DNA of 64,000 nt from an uncultured Christensenella sp. (GCA_905207515.1 CAJLLK010000001.1:13483-77482); one strand, 5' to 3'; numbered from the stretch's first letter, positions 45,773 through 54,742 are shown. Numbers and translations: made by a program. Notes: generated by a model not told the origin, from the sequence alone.

Positions 45773-47044
45773 TTATTCAACATATTCAAACGAAATGTCT
45801 TTAATCACAACAGTGTCGCCTTCTTTCAAGCCTTTTTCTTTCAACAAGTCAATCACTCCCATCTCTTTGAGCTTGGTCTGAAAATAGGCAAACGAAGCTT
45901 GGTCAGAAACCACAACACCTCTTATCAAATTTTCAATTCTGCCGCCTGAAAGCTCAAAGCTGCCGTCGTCGTGACGTGTGATTTTGATAGATGAAAAATC
46001 TTTCTTGTCAAAATCGGTTTCTTCAACTGTTAAAGGTGGTTTTTTCGGAATTTTCTTCAAATTTTCCAAAATTTTTCGCTTCAAAGTTTCAATTCCGTCA
46101 CGCGTGTAAGAAGAAATGGTCAGATATTCTTTAATTTTTGTTTTTGTCACAAAATTGTCGATTTTTTGTTTCAACGTTTCCTCATCCAACAAATCACACT
46201 TTGAAAACACCACAATTTGTTTTGTTTTGGCAAGGTCGGCGTTATATTTTTTCAGCTCTCTGTTGATTGTTTCAAAGTCGCTGACTACATTGCGCCCTTC
46301 GCTTTCAGAAATGTCAATCAAATGCACAATAAGTCGAACGCGTTCCACGTGCTTGAGAAAATAATGCCCCAAACCCAAGCCTTCGCTCGCACCTTCAATC
46401 AACCCTGGAATATCCGCAACCACAAATGTTTCGCCCAAAACTTCGCACACGCCAAGATTTGGATAAATTGTTGTGAATGGATAGTTTGCAATTTTTGGAT
46501 TGGCATTTGAAATGACTGACAAAAGTGTCGATTTCCCCACGTTTGGAAAGCCAACAAGCCCGACATCTGCAATGGTTTTAAGCTCCAAAACAACTTCTTT
46601 TGTTTCGGTTGTTTCGCCCATTTGAGAAAAACTTGGAGCTTGTTTGATTGACGATTTATAGAAAGCGTTTCCGTGGCCGCCAAAACCGCCTTTGAGAGCC
46701 ACAAAAATGGCTCCGTCTTCATTTAAGTCGGCAATAATTTTGTCGGTTTTTGGATTGATTAACACCGTTCCAGTCGGAACAAGAATGATTTCGTCTTTCC
46801 CACTTTTTCCGGTCTGATTTTTCTGATGACCATCTTCGCCATTTTCTGCAACAAACTTTTTCTTATATCTAAAAGGCAAAAGTGTGTTCATTTCGTTGGT
46901 GGCTTTGAAAATTATGTTTCCGCCCTTGCCGCCGTCGCCACCGTCTGGCCCACCATTTGCCGTTTGTGCCGTGCGCAAAAACGATGTCGAGCCTTTGCCG
47001 CCATTTCCTGCTTTTATTGAGATTTTAACTCTGTCTAAAAACAT
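45773..47044 (-). CDS. obg: Obg/CgtA GTPase
   Basis: A 423-residue Obg protein acting in 50S assembly and stress control. The N-terminal Gly-rich Obg fold (MFLDRVKISIKAGNGGKG) is followed by the G domain (Walker A VGFPNVGKSTLL, DIPGLIEGA, SKCD) and a C-terminal OCT domain. Start ATG 47044 has SD AGGAG; 16 upstream codons overlap nth and are rejected. Confidence 0.97.
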   Translation of the reverse strand: MFLDRVKISIKAGNGGKGSTSFLRTAQTANGGPDGGDGGKGGNIIFKATNEMNTLLPFRYKKKFVAENGEDGHQKNQTGKSGKDEIILVPTGTVLINPKTDKIIADLNEDGAIFVALKGGFGGHGNAFYKSSIKQAPSFSQMGETTETKEVVLELKTIADVGLVGFPNVGKSTLLSVISNANPKIANYPFTTIYPNLGVCEVLGETFVVADIPGLIEGASEGLGLGHYFLKHVERVRLIVHLIDISESEGRNVVSDFETINRELKKYNADLAKTKQIVVFSKCDLLDEETLKQKIDNFVTKTKIKEYLTISSYTRDGIETLKRKILENLKKIPKKPPLTVEETDFDKKDFSSIKITRHDDGSFELSGGRIENLIRGVVVSDQASFAYFQTKLKEMGVIDLLKEKGLKEGDTVVIKDISFEYVE

Positions 47045-47052
47045 ATTTTCTC

Positions 47053-47691
47053 CTATTTTTCTGGTGGAACGCCAATTCTTGAGCTTGGACAAACGGCGTT
47101 AAAGGCGCAATGTTCGCAATCTGGTTTCATGGCTTTGCAAGTGTAGCGCCCAAAAAGCACCATTTGATAATGCAATTTTGACCATGTGTTTTTTGGGAAA
47201 ATTTTGCACAGTTCTTCTTCACATTTGTTTGGGGCTTTGGTGTTTACAAGACCCAATCGGTTTGAAACTCTCAAAACGTGCGTGTCAACAGCAAAATTGT
47301 CGCCACCAAAAGCCACCGCCATGACCACATTTGCTGTTTTTCTGCCTACGCCCGCCAAAGTGAGCAAGTCGTCAAAGTTTTCCGGCACTTTTCCGTTGAA
47401 CCTTTCTATTATGTCACGGCTGGCTGATTTTATTGATTTCGCTTTGTTGTGATAAAACCCGCACGAATGAATTTTCTTTTCCAACTCTTCTTGAGAAATT
47501 TTAACAAAATCTTTGGGCTTGTTATACGTTTTGAAAAGTTCGTCTGTGACTTGATTTACTCGGTTATCTGTGCATTGAGCCGACAAAATGACCGCAACCA
47601 AAAGTTCAAACGGCGATTTATGTTCAAGCTCGCACCTTGGGTTTTCCACCATTTTGTCAAGCCCGTTCATGATAAAATTTTTGTCTAACAT
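47053..47691 (-). CDS. nth: Endonuclease III
   Basis: A 212-residue base-excision glycosylase/AP lyase for oxidised pyrimidines. LLTLAGVGRKTANVVM is the helix-hairpin-helix (catalytic Lys is expected just upstream), AVDTHVLRVSNRLG follows, and CKAMKPDCEHCAFNAVC is the 4Fe-4S ligand loop. 11 nt after lysS, probably in one operon. Confidence 0.96.
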   Translation of the reverse strand: MLDKNFIMNGLDKMVENPRCELEHKSPFELLVAVILSAQCTDNRVNQVTDELFKTYNKPKDFVKISQEELEKKIHSCGFYHNKAKSIKSASRDIIERFNGKVPENFDDLLTLAGVGRKTANVVMAVAFGGDNFAVDTHVLRVSNRLGLVNTKAPNKCEEELCKIFPKNTWSKLHYQMVLFGRYTCKAMKPDCEHCAFNAVCPSSRIGVPPEK

Positions 47692-47702
47692 TTTTCTTCC
47701 TT

Positions 47703-49160
47703 TTATTTCATCAGCGGGAACAAAACAACATCTCTGATGTTTGGACAGTCAAAGATAAATTGCAAAAATCTGTCAATTCCAAAGCCTAAACCAGAAATTG
47801 GCGGCATTCCATGTTCCATTGCAAGCAAGAAGTCTTCGTCAACATCCATTGTTTCTTCATCGCCAGCCTTTTTCTCTTCAAGTTGAAGTTCCAGCGTTTT
47901 TCTTTGAGTGATTGGGTCGACAAGCTCAGAATATGCCTTCACAAGTTCGGCGCCGCCTGCAACCACTTGAAAAACATCGATAATGCGTTCGTCTTTGTCG
48001 TTTCTTCTTGCAAGCGGAATAAGTGAAGCTGGATAGTTGTAAAGAATTGTCGGATTGACAATGTCAGCTCTGATTTTTCGCTTGTAAACATAGTCAATAA
48101 GCGTTCTCACAGTTTTGCATTCTTCAAGTTCGCTGTAGCCAAAAAGTCCGCGTTCAACAACAATCTTTTTGAGTGCGTCAACATCGTCAATCGACAAAAA
48201 GTCGCAACCTAAAAGTTCTCTCATGCGAGCGACATAGTCAATTCTTGGCCATTTTCCGTCAAACTCAATTTCTTGACCTTGATATGTGATTTTGGTGGTT
48301 CCAAGGCACTCTTTCATAAGTTTTACGAGCATGGTTTGGAAAAATTTGATGTTGTCTTCAAAGTTCCAATAAGAAGCATACCACTCAACCTGCGTAAATT
48401 CTTGAAGATGTGATGGGTCCATGCCTTCGTTTCGGAAATCTTTTCCAAGTTCAAAAACTCTGTCAATTCCAGCACCAATGCACTGCTTCAAGTGGCACTC
48501 TGTGGCAATTCTCAGATTGCAAGTGATGTCGAGAGCATTGTGATGAGTGAAAAATGGCTTTGCGCTTGCGCCAGAAACGCTTGTCTGCAAAATTGGCGTT
48601 TCGACTTCAATAAAGCCGTTGTCTTCGAGATATCTTCTGATAAACGAAACCACTTTGCTTCTTGTCAAAAAGATTTTTCGGCTGTCTTCGTTTGTGATAA
48701 GGTCAAGATAACGCTGACGATATTTGATTTCGGTGTCAGTTATTCCATGAAACTTTTCTGGAAGCGGTCTCAAAGTTTTTGAAAGTAATGTAATTTTCTC
48801 CGCTCTGACAGTCACTTCGCCCGTTTGCGTTTGATAAACTTCGCCTTCCACGCCAATAAAGTCGCCGATGTCAATCATCTTTTTATAAAAATTGTAGTCC
48901 TCTTCTGAAAATTCATTTCTGCCGACAGAAACTTGAATTTTGTCGTAAATGTCTCTGATTTGGCAAAAACCAAACTTACCCATAATTCGACGAAAAACAA
49001 TGCGCCCAGCAATTTTGACGCGTTCGCCCAGTTTTTCTCTTGCCTGTTTGATTGTGCAAGTTCTTTCAAACTTTTCTTTGTATGGGATTTCACCCATTTT
49101 TTTCAGTTCTTCAATCTTTTGTCTTCTGATGTCGATTTCGTTTGATAAATTTTCTTCCAT
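47703..49160 (-). CDS. lysS: Lysyl-tRNA synthetase, class II
   Basis: A 485-residue class II LysRS. The N-terminal anticodon-binding OB fold (IAGRIVFRRIMGKFGF) precedes the catalytic core with motif 2 (FRNEGMDPSHLQEFTQVEWY) and motif 3 (GLGFGIDRFLQFIFD). It charges tRNA-Lys. First gene of lysS-nth-obg-yhbY, with SD AAGGAGC. Confidence 0.97.
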   Translation of the reverse strand: MEENLSNEIDIRRQKIEELKKMGEIPYKEKFERTCTIKQAREKLGERVKIAGRIVFRRIMGKFGFCQIRDIYDKIQVSVGRNEFSEEDYNFYKKMIDIGDFIGVEGEVYQTQTGEVTVRAEKITLLSKTLRPLPEKFHGITDTEIKYRQRYLDLITNEDSRKIFLTRSKVVSFIRRYLEDNGFIEVETPILQTSVSGASAKPFFTHHNALDITCNLRIATECHLKQCIGAGIDRVFELGKDFRNEGMDPSHLQEFTQVEWYASYWNFEDNIKFFQTMLVKLMKECLGTTKITYQGQEIEFDGKWPRIDYVARMRELLGCDFLSIDDVDALKKIVVERGLFGYSELEECKTVRTLIDYVYKRKIRADIVNPTILYNYPASLIPLARRNDKDERIIDVFQVVAGGAELVKAYSELVDPITQRKTLELQLEEKKAGDEETMDVDEDFLLAMEHGMPPISGLGFGIDRFLQFIFDCPNIRDVVLFPLMK

Positions 49161-49193
49161 AAATAAGCTCCTTGCTTTTGAATATCAAGATAA

Positions 49194-49222
49194 AATATAG
49201 CATATAAAAATTATTAAGTCAA
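49194..49222 (-). promoter_or_regulatory. Promoter of lysS-nth-obg-yhbY
   Basis: TTGACT (49217-49222), 17 nt, TATATT (49194-49199). No T-box leader is present: only about 30 nt separate it from lysS. Confidence 0.65.
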
Positions 49223-49297
49223 ACAAATTATCGTTTGAAAGCAAAAAGCGTTGTCGTCAAATTTCGCAAAGCTTTTTTATGAAAAACTTTAATTTGT

Positions 49298-49326
49298 TTG
49301 TAAAATTTCACTGTTTGTGTTATTAT
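49298..49326 (+). promoter_or_regulatory. Promoter of degV
   Basis: TTGTAA (49298-49303), 17 nt, TATTAT (49321-49326). The degV SD (AAGGAG) follows before ATG 49360. Confidence 0.55.
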
Positions 49327-49359
49327 GGAAAGGTCCAATTTGGATGTTAAGGAGAATTT

Positions 49360-50199
49360 ATGATAAAAATCATTGTAGATAGCACGGCTTACACGCCAAA
49401 AGAATATGCAGAAACAAACGACATCACGGTTATTCCACTCAGAGTTTTGTATAAAGACAAAGAATTTGACGAAGGTTTTCCAGGAACTTATGACGAATTT
49501 TTTGAAGATTTCACAAAGACAAAAGTTTTTCCAAAAACCAGCCAACCTTCGCTCGAAGCTTTCACTGAAGAATATAACAAAGCAATAAAAAACGGAGACG
49601 AAGTTTTGGTCTTCACAATCAGCAGCACACTTTCTGGCACTTACAGCGTGGCAAACCTTGCAAAAGAGCAGTGCGATGACCCAAGCAAAGTCTATGTTAT
49701 TGACACTTTGGCAAACACTCAAACAATTTTGGGCTATGTTATGGAAGCGGTCAACATGCGCAGTGCTGGCGCAACTTGTGAAGAAATCATCGCAAAAATA
49801 AACAGCTTCATGGACAACAGCGCCGTTTCTTTCATTCCTGACACGCTGGAATATTTGGCTAAAGGCGGAAGAATTGGAAAAGTCACCGCCACTGTTGGTT
49901 CAATTTTGCAAATCAAACCGATTGTCACCTTCAAAAAAGGTGTTTTGACAAACAAAAAAAGTTTTGGAGTGCAAAAAGCCATCAAAGACTTGATTGCAAC
50001 ACTTCCAGAAAAAATCAAAAGACTGTTCATCATTCACATTGCAAACACGAAGTTTTTTGAAATGCTCAAAAAGTTTGTTTACGAATTTTTGAATAAGCGC
50101 AAAGACAAAGATACAATTGAAGTTTATGAAGGCGAAGTTGGCCCTGTCAACGCCACCCATGTCGGCCCTGCAATCGGCTTGGCTTGGGTAGCTGAATAA
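49360..50199 (+). CDS. DegV-family fatty acid-binding protein (FakB type)
   Basis: A 279-residue DegV protein. IIVDSTAYTPKEYAE, FTISSTLSGTYSVANLA and EYLAKGGRIGKVTATVGSIL are family motifs; GEVGPVNATHVGPAIGLAW at the end contains the conserved His that holds the ligand. FakB proteins carry fatty acids to the kinase FakA. A stand-alone FakA middle domain is encoded 4 kb downstream, but no full FakA is seen. Confidence 0.93.
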   Translation: MIKIIVDSTAYTPKEYAETNDITVIPLRVLYKDKEFDEGFPGTYDEFFEDFTKTKVFPKTSQPSLEAFTEEYNKAIKNGDEVLVFTISSTLSGTYSVANLAKEQCDDPSKVYVIDTLANTQTILGYVMEAVNMRSAGATCEEIIAKINSFMDNSAVSFIPDTLEYLAKGGRIGKVTATVGSILQIKPIVTFKKGVLTNKKSFGVQKAIKDLIATLPEKIKRLFIIHIANTKFFEMLKKFVYEFLNKRKDKDTIEVYEGEVGPVNATHVGPAIGLAWVAE

Positions 50200-50239
50200 T
50201 TTTTGCGCGTCTTAGAAATCTAGATACTGGAGAAGAAAT

Positions 50240-50968
50240 ATGATAAAAAAAACTGTTGTTATAATCGGAGCGTCAAGCGAAATCGGTCTTGAAACAGCCA
50301 AAATTTTTGCTGAAAAAGGCTATAGCTTGGCACTGACTTTCTGTTCAAACGAGATTGACTTTGAAAAAGAACTCAAAATAAAAAATTTCAAAACTTACAA
50401 ATTAGATTTGAAACAAAAAGAAAAAATTGCCACTGTTTTCAATCAGATTGGCAAAGATTTTGACTACATAGACAGCCTTGTTTTTGTCGCTGGAAAAGCT
50501 CAAAAGCGAAATTTGATTGTCGATGTCACCGACCAAGAAATCGACGATATCTTTGAAATCAACACCCTTTCTGCAATAAGATGCATCCGAGAATTTTGCA
50601 AGCTGACAGTAAACAAAAATCCGTCAAACATTGTGCTTGTTGGCAGTTTTGTTGAAAAAAATGGTTGCTCTTGCGAAAGCGTTTACACAGCAAGCAAAAG
50701 CGCTCTCACTGGTCTTTGCAAGTCACTTTCGAGCGAACTTGGAAATTTGCAAGTGCGAATAAATGTCGTCGCCCCTGGCTTTATTGACACAAAAATGAAC
50801 AACAACCTTGACCAAGAAGAAAAAGATGAAATTGCATCAATGACTCCAATTCAAAGATTGGGGAAAACAAGTGATGTGGCATCTTTGATTTATTTTTTGA
50901 GCAGTGAAAATTCGAGTTTTATAACTGGTCAAACAATCTGCGTCGACGGCGGTTTGATATTGGAATAG
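50240..50968 (+). CDS. Short-chain dehydrogenase/reductase (FabG-like)
   Basis: A 242-residue classical SDR. The cofactor motif is GASSEIGLE (TGxxxGxG replaced by GASSEIG); the active site has Ser in VLVGSF and Tyr/Lys in VYTASKSAL. NVVAPGFIDTKMN and ITGQTICVDGGLILE are typical of FabG-like enzymes. The substrate is unknown; it is not beside other fatty acid synthesis genes. SD TGGAGAAG; about 40 nt after degV. Confidence 0.9.
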   Translation: MIKKTVVIIGASSEIGLETAKIFAEKGYSLALTFCSNEIDFEKELKIKNFKTYKLDLKQKEKIATVFNQIGKDFDYIDSLVFVAGKAQKRNLIVDVTDQEIDDIFEINTLSAIRCIREFCKLTVNKNPSNIVLVGSFVEKNGCSCESVYTASKSALTGLCKSLSSELGNLQVRINVVAPGFIDTKMNNNLDQEEKDEIASMTPIQRLGKTSDVASLIYFLSSENSSFITGQTICVDGGLILE

Positions 50969-51139
50969 CCACCTTTTTAATTCTCAAATTTTTATTCGAC
51001 AACTTTGAAAAATAATTTTAAAAAATAATTATAATTTTGTAAAAAAATCGAAAATTGTCTACTTTTATTTTGTAAATCGAAAATTTTGTGTTATACTAAA
51101 ATCAAATTAATTATCTTCAAAAGAAGAAAAGGAGTGCTT
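50969..51139. other. AT-rich leader region upstream of the Rho-like gene
   Basis: Contains a direct repeat TCGAAAATT (about 51048 and 51077) and the promoter described below. No terminator for the SDR gene is evident. Confidence 0.4.
51070..51097 (+). promoter_or_regulatory. Promoter of the Rho-like gene
   Basis: TTGTAA (51070-51075), 16 nt, TATACT (51092-51097) preceded by TG (extended -10). The SD AAAAGGAG follows. Confidence 0.6.
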
Positions 51140-52324
51140 ATGGCAAAAAAAACTGCTTATGAATTTAAAAACTTGACAAAATCTCAACAAGATTGTTTGT
51201 CTTTGATTGAAACTTTGGGAATTTATGAACTTAGAGCTTTGGCAAGAGTTTTCGGAGACAACTCCCCTACAACTCTGAAAAGAGACGACCATATCAATAT
51301 CGTTATGAACAAAATCATCTCTGGCGAAGATTTGAAACCTATTCCACTCAGACAAGGCCGCCCATATAAAGAATTGTCAAACATTGAAGGCATTTTGGCA
51401 GAACTTTCTCATATCACCGGGAAAGATTATTCTTTGGCAGCAAATCAACAAAAAAACATTTCAAGTGTTCCAAAATTTGTCACATTTAAACAAGTGGAAG
51501 ATGAAGTTTTTCAAAAGAAACTCTATCCAATTGAAGCACGCGGCGTGCTTTATGAACGAAACGAAAAAGAATTTGTCTTCTTAAATCAAGACAATCATAA
51601 AAATGTGCTTGTCAAAAAAGATTTAGACACCCGCCTTAAACCTTATGACTATGTGGTTGGCACAGCTGTCATCATGAACGAAGACAAAGAATATATGCTT
51701 GACGAAATCAAATACATAAACTTTCAACCTGTTAAAAGTTATAAAGAAACAATAAACAAATATGGTGACCCAGCTCAACCTTCAAAGAAGATTAAGCTTG
51801 ACGGAAAAGAAATTCTTTTGGGCTCAAGATATCTGATTGAAGAAAGCAAATTCACTGACAACATCGAAAAAACAAAGAAGATGCTTAAAGAATTGAAAGC
51901 GCAAAACATCATCACTTTGGGCTTAATTCCAAATGTTATGCAAGAAGACTTGTTGACAATGCAACAACTTGGCTTTTCCAATCTCTTTATCATGAAATAT
52001 GATGAACGTCCATTTGAGTCCTATGAAATCTTGCGAGTGTTTGTAGAATACGTAAATCGTTTGCAAGACATGGGCTTCAGTTTGGCAATTTTTGTTCAAG
52101 ATTTGACAACTTTGGCAAACGCTGTTGACTTTGCTTACAAAAACAATGTCAAGGCATTCATGGGGCACACAGAAATCGCCGTTGAAAGCATAAAACAACT
52201 GATGCTTTTGGCAAAAAATGGTGGAGAAAACAAAACTACAACTCTTTTCACCACTTTGGACGAAGCTGATATGTTTGACCAAATGTATGTTTCGTCAGTT
52301 TACAAAGTTTCTAAAAAATTGTAA
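51140..52324 (+). CDS. Rho-like protein lacking the ATPase P-loop
   Basis: A 394-residue protein related to transcription terminator Rho but degenerate. Residues about 25-60 (LRALARVFGDNSPTTLKRDD) look like the Rho N-terminal helical domain, and IEARGVLYERNEKEFVFL to YMLDEIKYIN (about 135-200) like its RNA-binding cold-shock fold. The C-terminal half follows the Rho core: YDERPFESYEILR (cf. IDERPEEVTEM), AIFVQDLTTLANA (cf. LLDSITRLARA) and TLFTTLDEADMFDQ. There is no Walker A loop, and the Rho C-terminal end with the arginine finger is absent. Start ATG 51140 has SD AAAAGGAG. Single gene with its own promoter and terminator. Confidence 0.7.
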   Translation: MAKKTAYEFKNLTKSQQDCLSLIETLGIYELRALARVFGDNSPTTLKRDDHINIVMNKIISGEDLKPIPLRQGRPYKELSNIEGILAELSHITGKDYSLAANQQKNISSVPKFVTFKQVEDEVFQKKLYPIEARGVLYERNEKEFVFLNQDNHKNVLVKKDLDTRLKPYDYVVGTAVIMNEDKEYMLDEIKYINFQPVKSYKETINKYGDPAQPSKKIKLDGKEILLGSRYLIEESKFTDNIEKTKKMLKELKAQNIITLGLIPNVMQEDLLTMQQLGFSNLFIMKYDERPFESYEILRVFVEYVNRLQDMGFSLAIFVQDLTTLANAVDFAYKNNVKAFMGHTEIAVESIKQLMLLAKNGGENKTTTLFTTLDEADMFDQMYVSSVYKVSKKL

Positions 52325-52352
52325 AAAGCAAGGCTTGTTCCCTTGCTTTTTT
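52323..52352 (+). terminator. Terminator of the Rho-like gene
   Basis: AAAAAGCAAGG and CCTTGCTTTTTT over a 7-nt loop, starting at the stop codon. Confidence 0.88.
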
Positions 52353-52354
52353 GT

Positions 52355-52383
52355 TTGACTTTTTCGCTCAATGTTCATATACT
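52355..52383 (+). promoter_or_regulatory. Promoter of lgt
   Basis: TTGACT (52355-52360), 17 nt, TATACT (52378-52383), 18 nt before the lgt ATG. Confidence 0.7.
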
Positions 52384-52401
52384 TAAACTATTGGAGTTTC
52401 A

Positions 52402-53259
52402 ATGGGCGAAATTGTTCTTTCAATCCCAAGCGGATTTGACCTTTTTGGTTTGCACATAAATTTTTACGGCATCACAAGTGCCCTGTCTTATCTCATGGGC
52501 ATTGTTATCACCTGCCTGATTGCAAAAAAACGCGGTTTCAAAACCGAAGACATCATCACGCTCGCTTGTTATGTTGTGCCAATGGCGATAATTGGCGCAA
52601 GACTTTATTATGTTTTGTTTAGGCTGGAATATTACACCAACTTTTGGGACATCTTCAAAATTTGGGAAGGCGGACTCGCTTTTTATGGCGGCCTAATTGG
52701 CGGAGCAATTGCCGTTTTGATTTATTGCGCCATTCACAAGAAAAATTTCTTCGCACTTTTGGATATAATTGCCCCATCACTGATTTTTGGGCAAGCCTTG
52801 GGTCGTTGGGGAAACTTTTTCAATCAAGAAGCCTATGGGTTTTATGTCGACAACCCAAATTTGCAGTGGTTTCCGTTTTCAGTTTTTATTGACGACTGCA
52901 ACCAACCTGACTGTGCTTGCGGTGGAGCTGGCGGATGGCATCTTGCCACCTTTTTCTATGAAAGCATGTGGAACCTGATAACTTTTGCCATTCTTATGCA
53001 TTTACTTTACAAAGTCAAATTCAAACAAAACGGAATGGTCGCCGCCTACTATCTGATTTTGTATGGAATTGGCAGAATGTTCATTGAGGGCTTGCGAACT
53101 GACAGCTTATATCTTGGCTCAATCAGAATTTCTCAACTTTTGAGCGTGATTTTTGTTGTTTTGGGAGTTTGCTGGGTTTTGTATTACACCATCAAAAACA
53201 GAAAACGCAAAGACAGTTTTTCGATTATCATGGATGTTTTGAAAAACGACCTGAAATAA
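52402..53259 (+). CDS. lgt: Prolipoprotein diacylglyceryl transferase
   Basis: A 285-residue membrane enzyme with about seven helices that adds diacylglycerol to the lipobox Cys of prolipoproteins. GARLYYVLF, GGLAFYGGLIGG and GQALGRWGNFFNQEAYG (family signature, with the essential Arg) are clear. A Cys-rich loop DDCNQPDCACGGAGGW near residue 180 is unusual. SD TTGGAG. First of a likely four-gene unit. Confidence 0.96.
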   Translation: MGEIVLSIPSGFDLFGLHINFYGITSALSYLMGIVITCLIAKKRGFKTEDIITLACYVVPMAIIGARLYYVLFRLEYYTNFWDIFKIWEGGLAFYGGLIGGAIAVLIYCAIHKKNFFALLDIIAPSLIFGQALGRWGNFFNQEAYGFYVDNPNLQWFPFSVFIDDCNQPDCACGGAGGWHLATFFYESMWNLITFAILMHLLYKVKFKQNGMVAAYYLILYGIGRMFIEGLRTDSLYLGSIRISQLLSVIFVVLGVCWVLYYTIKNRKRKDSFSIIMDVLKNDLK

Positions 53260-53287
53260 AATCACATCTTTGAGCCATATTAAAAGC

Positions 53288-53788
53288 ATGAATGGCAGAT
53301 TTTGGGGAATAAAAAAAAGCTTTCTTTTGAAAGCACACGCGGTGCTGTCTTTTTTGCTTTTTGTGGCTTTTGTTTTTTTGTCAATCTATCTCTTCAAAAA
53401 ACCGACATTGTGGTTTTATAGTTTCAGCCTGTTTTTGGGAGATTTTGAAATTTTTAAAAGCATTTTGTTTAAACTTGACAGTGCTTTCTATCTTGGCGTC
53501 TTGCTGCTTGGAATTGGCATTTCTGGTTTCGTGTTTCTTTACACAAACACAATGTTTTTTGCGCCATTTTACATCAGTTTGGCGTTTATCGTGGCTTCGC
53601 TTATGACCGCGGTGGTTTGCGGACAAAGATTTCACCTGACAATTGCATTTTCGCTAATTTTCGTCACACTTTACGCCTTTTTGTGGACAAAAAATTTGAT
53701 AACTTTGCCGATTTTTATTGCTTTTATAACCCCTTTTCTGATATTATTAATATTAGAAATAATCTTAAATTTGAAACGGAGAAGTTGA
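53288..53788 (+). CDS. Unknown polytopic membrane protein downstream of lgt
   Basis: A protein of about 166 residues with five predicted membrane helices (about 20-38, 45-60, 70-85, 90-110, 115-150 in two parts). Not recognised. The start is uncertain: ATG 53288 is used, but TTG 53270 is possible, and neither has a clear SD. It lies between lgt and the DivIVA-like gene. Confidence 0.6.
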   Translation: MNGRFWGIKKSFLLKAHAVLSFLLFVAFVFLSIYLFKKPTLWFYSFSLFLGDFEIFKSILFKLDSAFYLGVLLLGIGISGFVFLYTNTMFFAPFYISLAFIVASLMTAVVCGQRFHLTIAFSLIFVTLYAFLWTKNLITLPIFIAFITPFLILLILEIILNLKRRS

Positions 53789-53789
53789 A

Positions 53790-54422
53790 ATGTTTTCTCA
53801 AGAAATAAATGGCTATAAAAAGACCGAAGTGGACAATTTTATTCAAAGAATGAAAGCCAGCTATGAAGCAAGACTGATGGAAGAAAAATTGAAAGCTTTG
53901 GAAAGCGAAAAAAAAGTTTTGGACCTGAAAAATGAGCGTCTTGTCATTGAAAACAAAGAAAAAAACATCATGACCGCTCTCAATGTCATTGAAAAAGCAA
54001 AAAAATTTAACGAAGAAGGCTCGAACAATTTTTACAAACTTCTGATGGACAAACTTGAACTGCTTGTCAAAGAACTTAACATAAAATATTCTCAACTTAA
54101 GCGCGACCAAAATTTTGCAGATATATTGTCAGAATTTTCAAATATGCTGAAACAGTATAAAGAAAATTTGAAGAAATCCAGCGACATAACCAACCCAATT
54201 TATTCTGACAACGACAGCATGCGACTTTTGCTCAACAAAATGCAAGACTATAAAAAAGGTCAAGACGCACCAAAAGAAGTGCACATTCAAACAACAAAAC
54301 ATATGCCGCCAAAGCCGTCAACCGACCAAAGCGAAAGTGGATTTAGCTTGGAAGAAGCCTTAAATCCAACTGAAGACCTTGAAGAGATTATGAAAGCGTT
54401 TGACTTTTATAATAAAAATTAA
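53790..54422 (+). CDS. DivIVA-like coiled-coil protein
   Basis: A 210-residue protein. INGYKKTEVDNFIQRM (residues about 6-21) is the membrane-binding N-terminal motif of DivIVA/GpsB-like proteins (GY..xEVD.F). A long Lys/Glu coiled coil follows (about 25-130), then a Pro-rich disordered tail. Such proteins mark curved membrane and organise division or envelope growth. SD ACGGAG; directly after the membrane gene. Confidence 0.75.
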   Translation: MFSQEINGYKKTEVDNFIQRMKASYEARLMEEKLKALESEKKVLDLKNERLVIENKEKNIMTALNVIEKAKKFNEEGSNNFYKLLMDKLELLVKELNIKYSQLKRDQNFADILSEFSNMLKQYKENLKKSSDITNPIYSDNDSMRLLLNKMQDYKKGQDAPKEVHIQTTKHMPPKPSTDQSESGFSLEEALNPTEDLEEIMKAFDFYNKN

Positions 54423-54437
54423 CAAAGGAGAGAAAAG

Positions 54438-54689
54438 ATGATAGAATACAAATTTGACACCCAACTTTTGCTTGAAGGGAAAAACTTGTCTGATGAAAAA
54501 ATCAAACAATATATCACAGACAACATCGAAGGAGATTGTTTGTTGGTGGTTGGCGACGACGAAATGATAAGATTGCATTTTCACACAAACACACCTTGGA
54601 AAGTTTTGGAATATTGTGACTCTCTCGGCGACATTCAAGACATTGTTGTCGAAAACATGGAAAGACAAGCAAACGGCTTGAATGGTTAG
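54438..54689 (+). CDS. Stand-alone FakA (YloV) middle-domain protein
   Basis: An 83-residue protein matching the middle domain of fatty acid kinase FakA/YloV: KFDTQLLLEGKNLSDEKIKQ, CLLVVGDDEMIRLHFHTNTP and LGDIQDIVVENMERQ. In FakA this domain sits between the kinase (DhaL) and C-terminal domains and helps binding of the FakB carrier. Here it stands alone with SD AAAGGAG, 15 nt after the DivIVA-like gene. It is not a fragment: start, SD and terminator are intact. Confidence 0.75.
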   Translation: MIEYKFDTQLLLEGKNLSDEKIKQYITDNIEGDCLLVVGDDEMIRLHFHTNTPWKVLEYCDSLGDIQDIVVENMERQANGLNG

Positions 54690-54696
54690 TTTAAAA

Positions 54697-54731
54697 CAAA
54701 AAAAATAAAGCAAAACCGCTTTATTTTTTTA
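54697..54731. terminator. Bidirectional terminator between the FakA-domain gene and the exporter gene
   Basis: AATAAAGC, loop, GCTTTATT with an A run on the left and a T run on the right, so it works on both strands of this convergent gap. Confidence 0.85.
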
Positions 54732-54742
54732 TCTAATTTTTT

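Noticed and set aside
49161..49193. T-box riboswitch before lysS
   Set aside because: The leader is only about 30 nt, with no T-box sequence or terminator.
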